A stretch of DNA of 64,000 nt. It comes from Streptomyces sp. SLBN-118 (GTDB taxonomy: Bacteria; Actinomycetota; Actinomycetes; Streptomycetales; Streptomycetaceae). Positions 52,600 to 60,750 of this stretch are shown here, in pieces (within the stretch, counting starts at the first letter, position 1; the number at the start of each line of letters is the position of its first letter). Under the pieces are notes generated by a model, which saw only the letters and a list, made by a program, of their open reading frames with translations, searched no databases and was not told the DNA's origin. The translations under genes were made by a program, and so were the position numbers. The DNA is taken from positions 2,356,001 through 2,420,000 of the forward strand of contig NZ_VFNP01000001.1 in the NCBI RefSeq assembly GCF_006715635.1, given 5' to 3'.

Positions 52600-53826
52600 T
52601 CAGTGGAGTGCGGAGCCCGCCATCCAGGCGTCCCAGGCCAGGTTCCAGCCGCCGAGACCATTGGCCGGATCGACCTTTTTGTCCTTCGAGTTGACGACCT
52701 CGACCACATCGCCGATCAGGGTCCGGTCGAAGAACCAGCCCGCCGGGGCGTCCGCGCTGCCGCCTTTCTCGTCGCGCAGGCCGACACAGCCGTGGGAGAC
52801 GTTCGCCGAGCCGAAGGTCTCGGGCGCGGCCCAGTAGTTGCCGTGGATGAAGGTGCCCGAGTCGGTCAGGCGCATCGCGTGCGGCACATCCTTGATGTCG
52901 TACTCGCCCTTGCCGTCCTTCTTCTTGAAGCCGACCGTCGCGCCGTTCATCCTGGTCACGTCGTACATCTCCGAGACGACCATCTTCCCGTTGTACGTGG
53001 TCGCCTTGGGCGCCCCGGCCGTGATCGGCACCATCGCGAGGACTCCGCCGTCGCGCCGTACCTCCATGGTGTGCGCCGCCGCGTCGACCCGGGAGACCTG
53101 TGAGCGGCCGACCGTGAAGGAGACGGTCTTCTGCTGGATGCCGTAGACCCCCGGCGCCGCCTGGACGTCGCGCAGCCGGAGATCGATGGTGACCTTGGTG
53201 CCGGGCTGCCAGTAATCGCGGGGGCGGAAGTCGAGGCGTTCCCCGCCGAACCAGTGGCCGGAGATCTCGACCGGCGGCTCGGAGGTGATTCGGATGGCGC
53301 GCTCGACGGCCGCGCGGTCCTCGATCTCCCGGTTGAAGCCGAAGGAGATGATCATGCCGGTGCCGACGACGGCGCGGTTCTCCGGCTTGAAGTAGCCGAT
53401 GAAGCGGCGGCCGGGGACCTGCGTGGTGAAGGTGGTGTGGCGTGCCGAGCGGCGGCCGTGACCGTCCAGGGCGACCACATCGACGCTGTACTTGGCGGCC
53501 AGGTCGAGGCGGGTGCCCGGGTCGGGGTTCCAGCGCAGGCCGTCATCGGAGATCGCGCCGTGGACGTCGGTGGGCCGGTCGTCCTCGACCTGGGTCACCT
53601 TCACCCGCTCCAGGCGCCCGCTGGGCAGCCGCACCTCGACCGGGCCGTCCGGGCCGACCCCCTTGGCTCCGTCCTCGGGGGTGACCCGGATGGTCTCCTG
53701 CGACGACCGCGGCTTGTTGCCGATGTCGAGCGCCTCGCCGGTGCAGCCGGTCAGCCCGGCAAACAGTCCTGCCCATGTCAGGGCGACGGCCGCGCCGCGC
53801 CCCGCCCGCTTCAGTACATGTCTCAC
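52600..53826 (-). CDS. L,D-transpeptidase lipoprotein (second of two)
   Basis: I place the start at GTG 53826 (giving RHVLKRAGRGAAVALTWAGL, lipobox GLTGCTG). The ATG at 53877 is an alternative that adds 17 residues. The 408-residue protein has the same build as its neighbour: Ig-like domains (VRFIGYFKPENR-like and VEISGHWFGGERLDFRP), then YkuD with SHGCVGLRDEKGG, Cys near 347. It lies 178 nt upstream of the other copy on the same strand, probably from a duplication. The YkuD core differs at several positions, including a KKKDGKGEYDIKDV insertion near the active site. Confidence 0.91.
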   Translation of the reverse strand: MRHVLKRAGRGAAVALTWAGLFAGLTGCTGEALDIGNKPRSSQETIRVTPEDGAKGVGPDGPVEVRLPSGRLERVKVTQVEDDRPTDVHGAISDDGLRWNPDPGTRLDLAAKYSVDVVALDGHGRRSARHTTFTTQVPGRRFIGYFKPENRAVVGTGMIISFGFNREIEDRAAVERAIRITSEPPVEISGHWFGGERLDFRPRDYWQPGTKVTIDLRLRDVQAAPGVYGIQQKTVSFTVGRSQVSRVDAAAHTMEVRRDGGVLAMVPITAGAPKATTYNGKMVVSEMYDVTRMNGATVGFKKKDGKGEYDIKDVPHAMRLTDSGTFIHGNYWAAPETFGSANVSHGCVGLRDEKGGSADAPAGWFFDRTLIGDVVEVVNSKDKKVDPANGLGGWNLAWDAWMAGSALH

Positions 53827-53995
53827 GTACCGCCCAACGACAGCGCCCCTCCAGGGGAAACGTGAGCGCGGGGCCATGTTGGGACAACAGCGGTGCGGGC
53901 AGAACAGGTGGGAGGACCACGCGTGGGGTGGCACGGCCGGGACGCCGTGGCACCACTGGAGCAGCGTGGCCCGACGAGCCGCGGGAGGCCGGCAG

Positions 53996-56287
53996 GTGTC
54001 GAGCGCAGCCGAGCAGGAGACAGTGCAGGAGGGGGTGCGGGCCGTTCGGCCCGGCCCGCTCCCGGCGGCCGGGGACACGGCCGAAGCCGCGGCCGGGGTC
54101 AACGGCCGCCACCGGGAGCCGGGCTCTCGCAGGCCGCCTGTGTGGCCGGGGGCACCGACGCCGCTCGGGGCCCGCTTCCGGGAGGGCCCGGACGGGGTCG
54201 CGGGGACCAACTTCGCGCTCTGGGCGGGTGGCGCGGAGGCGGTCGAGCTGTGCCTGTTCGACGACGGCGGCGCTTCTGCCGCGGAGACGCGGCTGCCGCT
54301 GACCGAGCTGACCCATGAGATCTGGCACGGCTTCGTGCCCGGGATCCGTCCCGGCCAGCGTTACGGCTTCCGGGTGCACGGGCGCTGGGACCCGTGGACG
54401 GGCGCCCGGTGGAATCCTGCCAAGCTGCTGCTCGATCCGTACGCACGGGCGGTGGACGGGGACTTCGCACTTCCCGCGGAGGTGTACGGGCACGTACGCG
54501 ACTGGCCCCAGCAGCATGTCGCCGACACCGTCCGCGACGAACGGGACTCGGCCCCGCACGTGCCCAAGGGCGTGGTCGTCCATGACGACGACGACTGGGC
54601 GGACGACCGCAGGCCGAAGACCCCGTGGGCCGACTCGGTCATCTACGAACTGCACGTACGCGGCTTCACCAAGCTCCATCCGGGGATCCCCGACGAACTG
54701 CGCGGCACCTACGCCGGCCTCGCGCACCCGGCGGCGATCGAGCACCTCGTGCGGCTCGGGGTCACCGCGGTCGAACTCCTCCCGGTGCACCAGTACGCAC
54801 ACGAGGACCATCTGCTCAAGCGGGGGCTGCGCAACTACTGGGGCTACAACTCCATCGGGTACTTCGCGCCGCATGCGGCCTACTCGGCGAGCGGGACGCG
54901 GGGTGAGCAGGTCGGAGAGTTCAAGCGGATGGTGAAGGCGCTGCACGCCGCCGGGATCGAGGTCATCCTCGACGTGGTCTACAACCACACGGCGGAGGCC
55001 GGTGAGCTCGGTCCGACGCTGTCGCTGCGCGGCATCGACAACCGCGGCTACTACCGCCTGCAGTCCGACGCCCGGACGTACGCGGACTACACCGGCTGCG
55101 GCAACACCCTGCATGTGGTGCAGCCGCATGTGCTGCGGCTGATCACCGATTCGCTGCGCTACTGGGTGACCGAGATGGGCGTCGACGGCTTCCGCTTCGA
55201 TCTGGCGGCCGCCCTGGCCCGCTCGATGCACGACGTCGACATGCTCTCCCCCTTCCTCGCGGTGATCGCCCAGGACCCGGTGCTGCGGCGGGTGAAGCTG
55301 ATCGCCGAGCCGTGGGACGTGGGCAACGGCGGGTATCAGGTGGGCAGCTTCCCTCCGCTGTGGACGGAGTGGAACGACCGCTACCGCGACGCCGTACGGG
55401 ACTTCTGGCGCGGCGCGCTGCCCGACGTACGCGACCTGGGATACCGGCTGTCCGGATCCAGCGATCTGTACGCATGGGGCGGACGGCGGCCGTACGCCTC
55501 CATCAACTTCGTCACCGCGCACGACGGGTTCACCCTGCGCGACCTCGTCAGTTACGAGCAGAAGCACAACGAGGCCAACGGGGAGGGCAACCGGGACGGC
55601 ACCAACGACAACCGGTCCTGGAACTGCGGCGCGGAGGGCGAGACGGACAATCCGAACATCGATGCGCTACGGCGGCGCCAGGTGCGCAATCTGCTCACCA
55701 CCCTGCTGCTGTCGACGGGGGTACCGATGCTGGTGGCGGGCGACGAGATGGGACGCACGCAGCGGGGCAGCAACAACGCGTACTGCCAGGACAACGAGGT
55801 CAGCTGGCTCGACTGGTCCCTGCTCGACCGCCCGGGACCGCGTGGTCTGCTGGAGCTGACCACCCGGCTGCTCGCCCTGCGAGGGGCCCACCCGGTGCTG
55901 CGCCGCCGGGCCTTCTTCTCGGGCCGCGCCCAGGCGGCGGACGGCCTGCGGGACCTCGCCTGGTTCACCCCGCACGGCACGGAGATGACGGAACGGGACT
56001 GGTATGCCCCGGCCTCGACGCTGGCGCTGTATCTGTCCGGCCGCGACATCCCGGGACGTGACGCGCGGGGAGCGCAGGTGACGGACGACAGCTTTCTGAC
56101 CGTCCTGCACGCGACGGAACGTCCGACGAGCTTCCGGCTGCCGGACGCTCCCTGGGCGCAGGCGTACGAGCTGGTGGTGGACACCTCGCTGGAGGACCAG
56201 GAGTCCGCGCCCGGGACGGTGTTCGCGGGCGGGGAGAGCGTGACGGTGCCGGAGCGGTCGGTGCTGTTGCTGAGGGTCAGGAACTGA
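53996..56287 (+). CDS. glgX: Glycogen debranching enzyme GlgX
   Basis: A GTG start at 53996 has GGGAGG 7 nt upstream; a longer frame overlaps the divergent transpeptidase gene and is not coding. The 763-residue product has an N-terminal CBM48 (PDGVAGTNFALWAGGAEAVE), a GH13 catalytic barrel and a short C-domain. The nucleophile is in GVDGFRFDLAAA near 401, the acid/base Glu in KLIAEPWDVG near 437, and the transition-state Asp in TAHDGFTLRDLV near 508. It removes alpha-1,6 branches of phosphorylase-limited glycogen. A basic/acidic leader of about 50 residues precedes CBM48. It works with glgP, encoded at the right edge. Confidence 0.92.
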   Translation: MSSAAEQETVQEGVRAVRPGPLPAAGDTAEAAAGVNGRHREPGSRRPPVWPGAPTPLGARFREGPDGVAGTNFALWAGGAEAVELCLFDDGGASAAETRLPLTELTHEIWHGFVPGIRPGQRYGFRVHGRWDPWTGARWNPAKLLLDPYARAVDGDFALPAEVYGHVRDWPQQHVADTVRDERDSAPHVPKGVVVHDDDDWADDRRPKTPWADSVIYELHVRGFTKLHPGIPDELRGTYAGLAHPAAIEHLVRLGVTAVELLPVHQYAHEDHLLKRGLRNYWGYNSIGYFAPHAAYSASGTRGEQVGEFKRMVKALHAAGIEVILDVVYNHTAEAGELGPTLSLRGIDNRGYYRLQSDARTYADYTGCGNTLHVVQPHVLRLITDSLRYWVTEMGVDGFRFDLAAALARSMHDVDMLSPFLAVIAQDPVLRRVKLIAEPWDVGNGGYQVGSFPPLWTEWNDRYRDAVRDFWRGALPDVRDLGYRLSGSSDLYAWGGRRPYASINFVTAHDGFTLRDLVSYEQKHNEANGEGNRDGTNDNRSWNCGAEGETDNPNIDALRRRQVRNLLTTLLLSTGVPMLVAGDEMGRTQRGSNNAYCQDNEVSWLDWSLLDRPGPRGLLELTTRLLALRGAHPVLRRRAFFSGRAQAADGLRDLAWFTPHGTEMTERDWYAPASTLALYLSGRDIPGRDARGAQVTDDSFLTVLHATERPTSFRLPDAPWAQAYELVVDTSLEDQESAPGTVFAGGESVTVPERSVLLLRVRN

Positions 56288-56359
56288 CCGGCCGGATCCG
56301 GTTCGCCCGGCGCAAAACCAGATGAGCGATGTCAGTGGCGAACCGTAGGCTCGCGACTG

Positions 56360-58207
56360 ATGCCCCCACAACATTCACCTGCCAAGGACCGATCGGCCGT
56401 GCGTTCACTGCTGCGGCTGTGGCCGTACGTACGTCCCATCCGGACCCGCCTGTTCAGTGCGGCATTTGTCGCCGTCGTGGCCTCCTGCCTGGGCCTGGTC
56501 ATTCCCCTCGTACTGAAGTGGATCGTCGACGGCCCGGTGGCCGGGCGGGACCCCGGCGGGGTCTGGCTCGGGGCGCTGGCCCTGCTGCTGCTCGGACTCG
56601 CCGAGGCGGGGCTCTTCGGCTTCCGGCGCTGGCTGGTGGCCCGGCCGCTCGCCGGAGTCGAGGCGTCGATGCGGGCCGACCTCTACCGGCATCTCCAGCG
56701 GCTGCCGGTGGCCTTCCACGACCGCTGGGCCTCGGGCCAGCTGCTCTCGCGCGGCACGACGGACCTGATGCTGGTGCGGATGTTCCTGGCGTTCCCGCTG
56801 ACCTTTCTGCTGGTCAACGGGACCACGATCCTGGTCGGCTTCATTATCTTGCTGGGGCAGCAGTGGAGCCTCGGCCTCGTGCTGCTCGCGCCGATCGTGC
56901 CGCTGGTGATCCTGTGCTCGCTCTTCGAGACGCGGTACGCGATCGTGGCGCGGCAGGCACAGGACCAGGTCGGCGATCTGACCACGGTGGTCGAGGAGAG
57001 CGTGCTCGGCATTCGCATCGTCAAGGGCTTCGGCCGTCATCGCAGCCAGGCGCTCGCCTTCCGGGAGCTGGCGCGGCGGCTGCGCGGCACCGAACTCGGC
57101 AAGGCGAGGCTGCTGGCCGGGATCTGGGCGCTGATCACGACCATCCCCGAGGTGGCCATCGGCGCCGCACTGGTGCTGGGCACCGTCCAGGTCGCGGACG
57201 GCGGCCTGTCGGCGGGCACGCTGGTGGCGTTCCTGTCGACGGCGCTCGCGCTGCGGTGGCCGGTGGAGTCGATCGGCTTTCTGCTGGCGATGAGCCAGGA
57301 GGCGGCGACCGCGACGGAACGGTACTTCGAGGTGATGGACGCGCGGGAGGAGTCGGACACCGTCCCTGTGCACAAGGCGGTCCCGGGCGGGGCGGTGCCG
57401 AAGGACGCGATGGTGGCAAAGGACGCGGCAGGGCTGCGGTTCGAGGCCGTCGAATTCCGCTACCCGGACGCGCCCGCGGACGCCCCGCCCGTGCTCGCCC
57501 GCATCGATCTGCGCATACGGCCCGGCGAGACGATGGCCCTGGTGGGCGGGACCGGAAGCGGAAAGACCACCCTGACCGCGCTGGTACCGCGACTGCACGA
57601 AGTGACCGCCGGGCGGATCACGCTCGACGGTGAGGACATCGCCGCGATGCCACGGGAGCGGCTGCGTGAGCTGGTGTCGGTGGCCTTCGAGGAGCCGACG
57701 CTCTTCTCGGCGAGCGTCGGCGAGAACGTGCTGATGGGCGCGGAGGGCGCGGACGACGGCGAGTTGGGGCGCGCGCTGGAGGTGGCGCAGGCCGGTTTCG
57801 TCGGTTCGCTGCCGCACGGCGTCGACACCCAGGTCGGCGAGCAGGGCCTCAGCCTCTCGGGCGGCCAGCGCCAACGGCTCGCCCTGGCCCGGGCGGTGGT
57901 CGGCCGGCCGCGTTTCCTGGTGCTCGACGATCCGCTGTCCGCGCTCGACGTGCATACGGAGGCCCTGGTGGAGGCCGCATTGCGGCGCGTGCTCGAGGAC
58001 ACGACGGCCCTGGTGGTGGCGCACCGCCCGTCGACGGTGATGCTGGCTGACCGGGTGGCGCTGCTGTCGGAGGGCAGGATCGCGGCGGTCGGTACGCATC
58101 AGGAACTGCTGCGGACGAACGCGGAGTACGCGTGGCTGATGTCGGGAGCGGACGCCGACGCCGACGCCGACGCCGACCGTGCTCACGCCGAGGAGGGGGT
58201 CCGATGA
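56360..58207 (+). CDS. ABC exporter half-transporter with degenerate ATP site
   Basis: A 615-residue transporter: a type IV membrane domain (about 1-330, six helices) and one ATPase domain. Walker A is GGTGSGKTT near 396-404. The Q-loop position reads AFEEPTLF, without Gln. The signature is LSGGQRQR near 499. Walker B is FLVLDDPLSALD near 518, where the catalytic Glu is Asp. H-loop AHRPST. The C-terminal tail is Asp/Ala-repetitive (DADADADADAD). The stop overlaps the next gene (ATGA), so the two form a heterodimer in which this subunit has the non-hydrolytic site. Substrate unknown. Confidence 0.93.
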   Translation: MPPQHSPAKDRSAVRSLLRLWPYVRPIRTRLFSAAFVAVVASCLGLVIPLVLKWIVDGPVAGRDPGGVWLGALALLLLGLAEAGLFGFRRWLVARPLAGVEASMRADLYRHLQRLPVAFHDRWASGQLLSRGTTDLMLVRMFLAFPLTFLLVNGTTILVGFIILLGQQWSLGLVLLAPIVPLVILCSLFETRYAIVARQAQDQVGDLTTVVEESVLGIRIVKGFGRHRSQALAFRELARRLRGTELGKARLLAGIWALITTIPEVAIGAALVLGTVQVADGGLSAGTLVAFLSTALALRWPVESIGFLLAMSQEAATATERYFEVMDAREESDTVPVHKAVPGGAVPKDAMVAKDAAGLRFEAVEFRYPDAPADAPPVLARIDLRIRPGETMALVGGTGSGKTTLTALVPRLHEVTAGRITLDGEDIAAMPRERLRELVSVAFEEPTLFSASVGENVLMGAEGADDGELGRALEVAQAGFVGSLPHGVDTQVGEQGLSLSGGQRQRLALARAVVGRPRFLVLDDPLSALDVHTEALVEAALRRVLEDTTALVVAHRPSTVMLADRVALLSEGRIAAVGTHQELLRTNAEYAWLMSGADADADADADRAHAEEGVR

Positions 58208-60174
58208 CGTCGTCGACGACCACGACGCCGTACGCCGACGACGGGGAGGAGACGGCCGGTGCCGGCTCCGCCCCCGCGTCTCAGGAGTCCCCGAGCACGT
58301 CCGGGGCGTCCGATGCCTCTGGCGCGTCCGGCACGTCCGGCGCGTCCGGCGCGTCCGGCGCGTCCGGCGCGTCCGGCGGGGACGATCCTTTCGACCGGGA
58401 CGCCCTGCCCGCGCCCGAAGGGGCAACCCGTGCATTGCTCGGTTCGCTCCTCGCGCCCCGCCGCGGACGCGTCGTCCTCGCCGCCCTGCTCCTGCTGCTC
58501 CAACAGGCCGCCGTCCAGGCCGGGCCACTGCTCGTCGCGTACGCCATCGACCGCGGCGTGCCCGCCTTCCGCCGGGACGACTACGGGCCGCTGATCGCCG
58601 TCGCCGCCGGGTACGCGGTGTGCGCGCTGGGCGCCGGGCTGCTGCAGTACTCCTTCATCCGCGCCTCCGCACGCGTCAATCAGGACGTGCTGCTCGACCT
58701 GCGCGGCCGGATCTTCCGCCATGCGCAGGCCCTCAGCGTCGACTTCCACGAGCGCTACACCTCCGGCCGCCTGATCTCGCGGTCCACCACCGATGTGGAG
58801 TCCTTGCGTGAGCTGCTCAGCGAGGGTCTCCAAGAGCTGATCATGGTGGTCCTCGCCTTCGTCTACATCTCCGCGATGCTGCTCTGGCTGGATCTCGGGC
58901 TCGGCGGGCTCGCGGTGCTCTCCTTCGTGCCGCTGTACCTGCTCGTACGGCTCTACCAGCGGCGCGCCAAGGCCGTCTACAGCACGCGCTCCACGGCGAC
59001 CGCCGCGGTCATCGTGAAGTTCGCGGAGACGATGAACGGCATCCGGCCGGTGCGGGCATTCAGACGTGAGCGGGCCAACGAGGCCGAGTTCCAGGTACTC
59101 AACCACCGACACGAGCGCAGCAACGGCGACGCGCTGCTCGAGATGGCGCGCTATGTCGTCGGATCCCGGCTCGTGGCCAACACGGCAGTGGCCGGAATCG
59201 TGCTGTGGGGTGCCTACCGGGTCGCGGCGGGGACCCTGGCGCTGGGTGTGCTGGCCGCATCCGTGCTCTATCTGCGGCGGCTGTACGACCCGATCGACCG
59301 GCTCGGGATGTTCCTCAACTCCTATCAGTCCGCCGCGGCTTCGCTGGACAAGATCGCCGGACTGCTGGCCCAGGTCCCGTCCGTGCCCGAGGCCCAGAGC
59401 CCCAAGGTGCTGCCCGTCCTGGCCTCCGACCACCCGGGGCGCGAGGTCGTCTTCGACGGTGTCCGCTTCGCCTACCGCGCCGGTGGCGAGGTGCTGCCCC
59501 GCTTCGACCTGACGATCCCGGCGGGCCAGACGGTCGCGGTCGTCGGTTCCACCGGCGCGGGCAAGTCCACCCTGGCGAAACTGCTCGCCCGCTTCTACGA
59601 CCCGACCGAGGGGCAGGTCCTCATGGACGGCGTCGACATACGGGATCTGGCCATGCCCGAACTGCGGCGCGGGGTGGTCATGGTGACCCAGGAGGCGTTC
59701 CTCTTCTCCGGGACGGTCGCGGAGAACATCGCGATCGGGCGGCCGGACGCCGGCCGCGAGGAGATCGAGCGGGCGGCGAAGGCGATCGGCGCGCACGACT
59801 TCATCGCGGGACTGCCGGACGGCTACGACACGGACGTACGCAAACGAGGCGGCCGCATCTCGGCGGGCCAGCGCCAACTGGTCGCCTTCGCCCGCGCGCT
59901 GCTGGCCGACCCGGCGGTGCTGATCCTCGACGAGGCGACGAGCTCCCTGGACATCCCGGGCGAACGGGCGGTGCAGCGCGCGATGGACACGGTGCTGCAC
60001 GGGCGCACGGCGGTGGTGATCGCGCACCGGCTGTCGACGGTGGAGATCGCGGACAGGTTACTGGTGATGGAACACGGGCGGGTGGTGGAGGACGGCACGC
60101 CGGGCGAACTGATTGCGGGTGAGGGGAGGTTTGCGGGGCTGCACAGGGCGTGGCGGGACAGTGTAGTGAGCTGA
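58204..60174 (+). CDS. ABC exporter half-transporter, partner subunit
   Basis: A 656-residue partner of the gene before it. A cytoplasmic low-complexity leader of about 60 residues includes GASGASGASGASG repeats. The membrane domain follows, with VNQDVLLDLRGRIFRHAQAL. The ATPase has Walker A GSTGAGKST near 447, Q-loop VTQEAFLFSG, a non-canonical signature ISAGQRQ near 551, and canonical Walker B VLILDEATSSLD near 572, with its Glu. The catalytic Glu here, and its absence in the partner, fit asymmetric heterodimeric exporters. Confidence 0.93.
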   Translation: MTSSTTTTPYADDGEETAGAGSAPASQESPSTSGASDASGASGTSGASGASGASGASGGDDPFDRDALPAPEGATRALLGSLLAPRRGRVVLAALLLLLQQAAVQAGPLLVAYAIDRGVPAFRRDDYGPLIAVAAGYAVCALGAGLLQYSFIRASARVNQDVLLDLRGRIFRHAQALSVDFHERYTSGRLISRSTTDVESLRELLSEGLQELIMVVLAFVYISAMLLWLDLGLGGLAVLSFVPLYLLVRLYQRRAKAVYSTRSTATAAVIVKFAETMNGIRPVRAFRRERANEAEFQVLNHRHERSNGDALLEMARYVVGSRLVANTAVAGIVLWGAYRVAAGTLALGVLAASVLYLRRLYDPIDRLGMFLNSYQSAAASLDKIAGLLAQVPSVPEAQSPKVLPVLASDHPGREVVFDGVRFAYRAGGEVLPRFDLTIPAGQTVAVVGSTGAGKSTLAKLLARFYDPTEGQVLMDGVDIRDLAMPELRRGVVMVTQEAFLFSGTVAENIAIGRPDAGREEIERAAKAIGAHDFIAGLPDGYDTDVRKRGGRISAGQRQLVAFARALLADPAVLILDEATSSLDIPGERAVQRAMDTVLHGRTAVVIAHRLSTVEIADRLLVMEHGRVVEDGTPGELIAGEGRFAGLHRAWRDSVVS

Positions 60175-60429
60175 GACACTGCTCGGCCGGCGGATCGCCA
60201 CCTCGCCGCCCGCCTCCACGATGGCGCCGCTGTACCGGCATGTGCCGGGCAAGGGGGCGTCCGGCTGATGACGGACGCGGTCTGCGGCGAGGAACCAAGG
60301 GATCGGTTCAGGCCGACCGGCGTGAGGGGCTGAGCCGGCCCCGCGCCGGCAGTGGGCCGTCTGCGGCCGCCGTCCGTGGGCGGCTGCGGCGATGGCTTCG
60401 TTCACCGGGCCGATCGTTTCACCAACGCG
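60175..60429. other. Intergenic stretch after ABC exporter
   Basis: I see no supported gene here. No convincing hairpin follows the exporter stop. Confidence 0.35.
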
Positions 60430-60579
60430 ATGAGGTACACCGAGTGGGTGCTGAGCGACCTGACGGACATGGCTGACGCGCTGTCAGATATTCAAACGTA
60501 CGTGGCGCCCTTCGCTGAATTCGGGCTCGCGCGAACGCTCGACGACTTCGCGATGATGATCGGCGAAATGTCCGCTTAA
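60430..60579 (+). CDS. Possible small protein, unknown
   Basis: An open frame of 49 residues (opening MRYTEWVLSDLTDMADALSD, ending DDFAMMIGEMSA) has the amphipathic, acidic make-up of a real protein, and its codon use is less GC-rich than the neighbours. There is no clear RBS. It could be a remnant of a larger gene or a small protein. I recognise no family. Confidence 0.3.
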   Translation: MRYTEWVLSDLTDMADALSDIQTYVAPFAEFGLARTLDDFAMMIGEMSA

Positions 60580-60629
60580 CGAACATGACACTTCAGGCAC
60601 CGGACGATTTCCGGCCAACCTGTTGACGC

Positions 60630-60644
60630 GCTCCTGACAGGAGC
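60630..60644. promoter_or_regulatory. Palindrome GCTCCTGACAGGAGC upstream of M4 protease
   Basis: A perfect 7+1+7 palindrome, 107 nt before the protease start and just after a TTGACG hexamer (60623-60628). It may be an operator. Confidence 0.4.
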
Positions 60645-60750
60645 CGTTCGCTGCTGGCACTCTTCCCCCGATCGACGCTCCACAGCTGCGCACGCTCTGC
60701 CCGGCCGACCCACCCAGTCGGCCGGTACCCCCCTCGCAGAAGGAGTTCGC

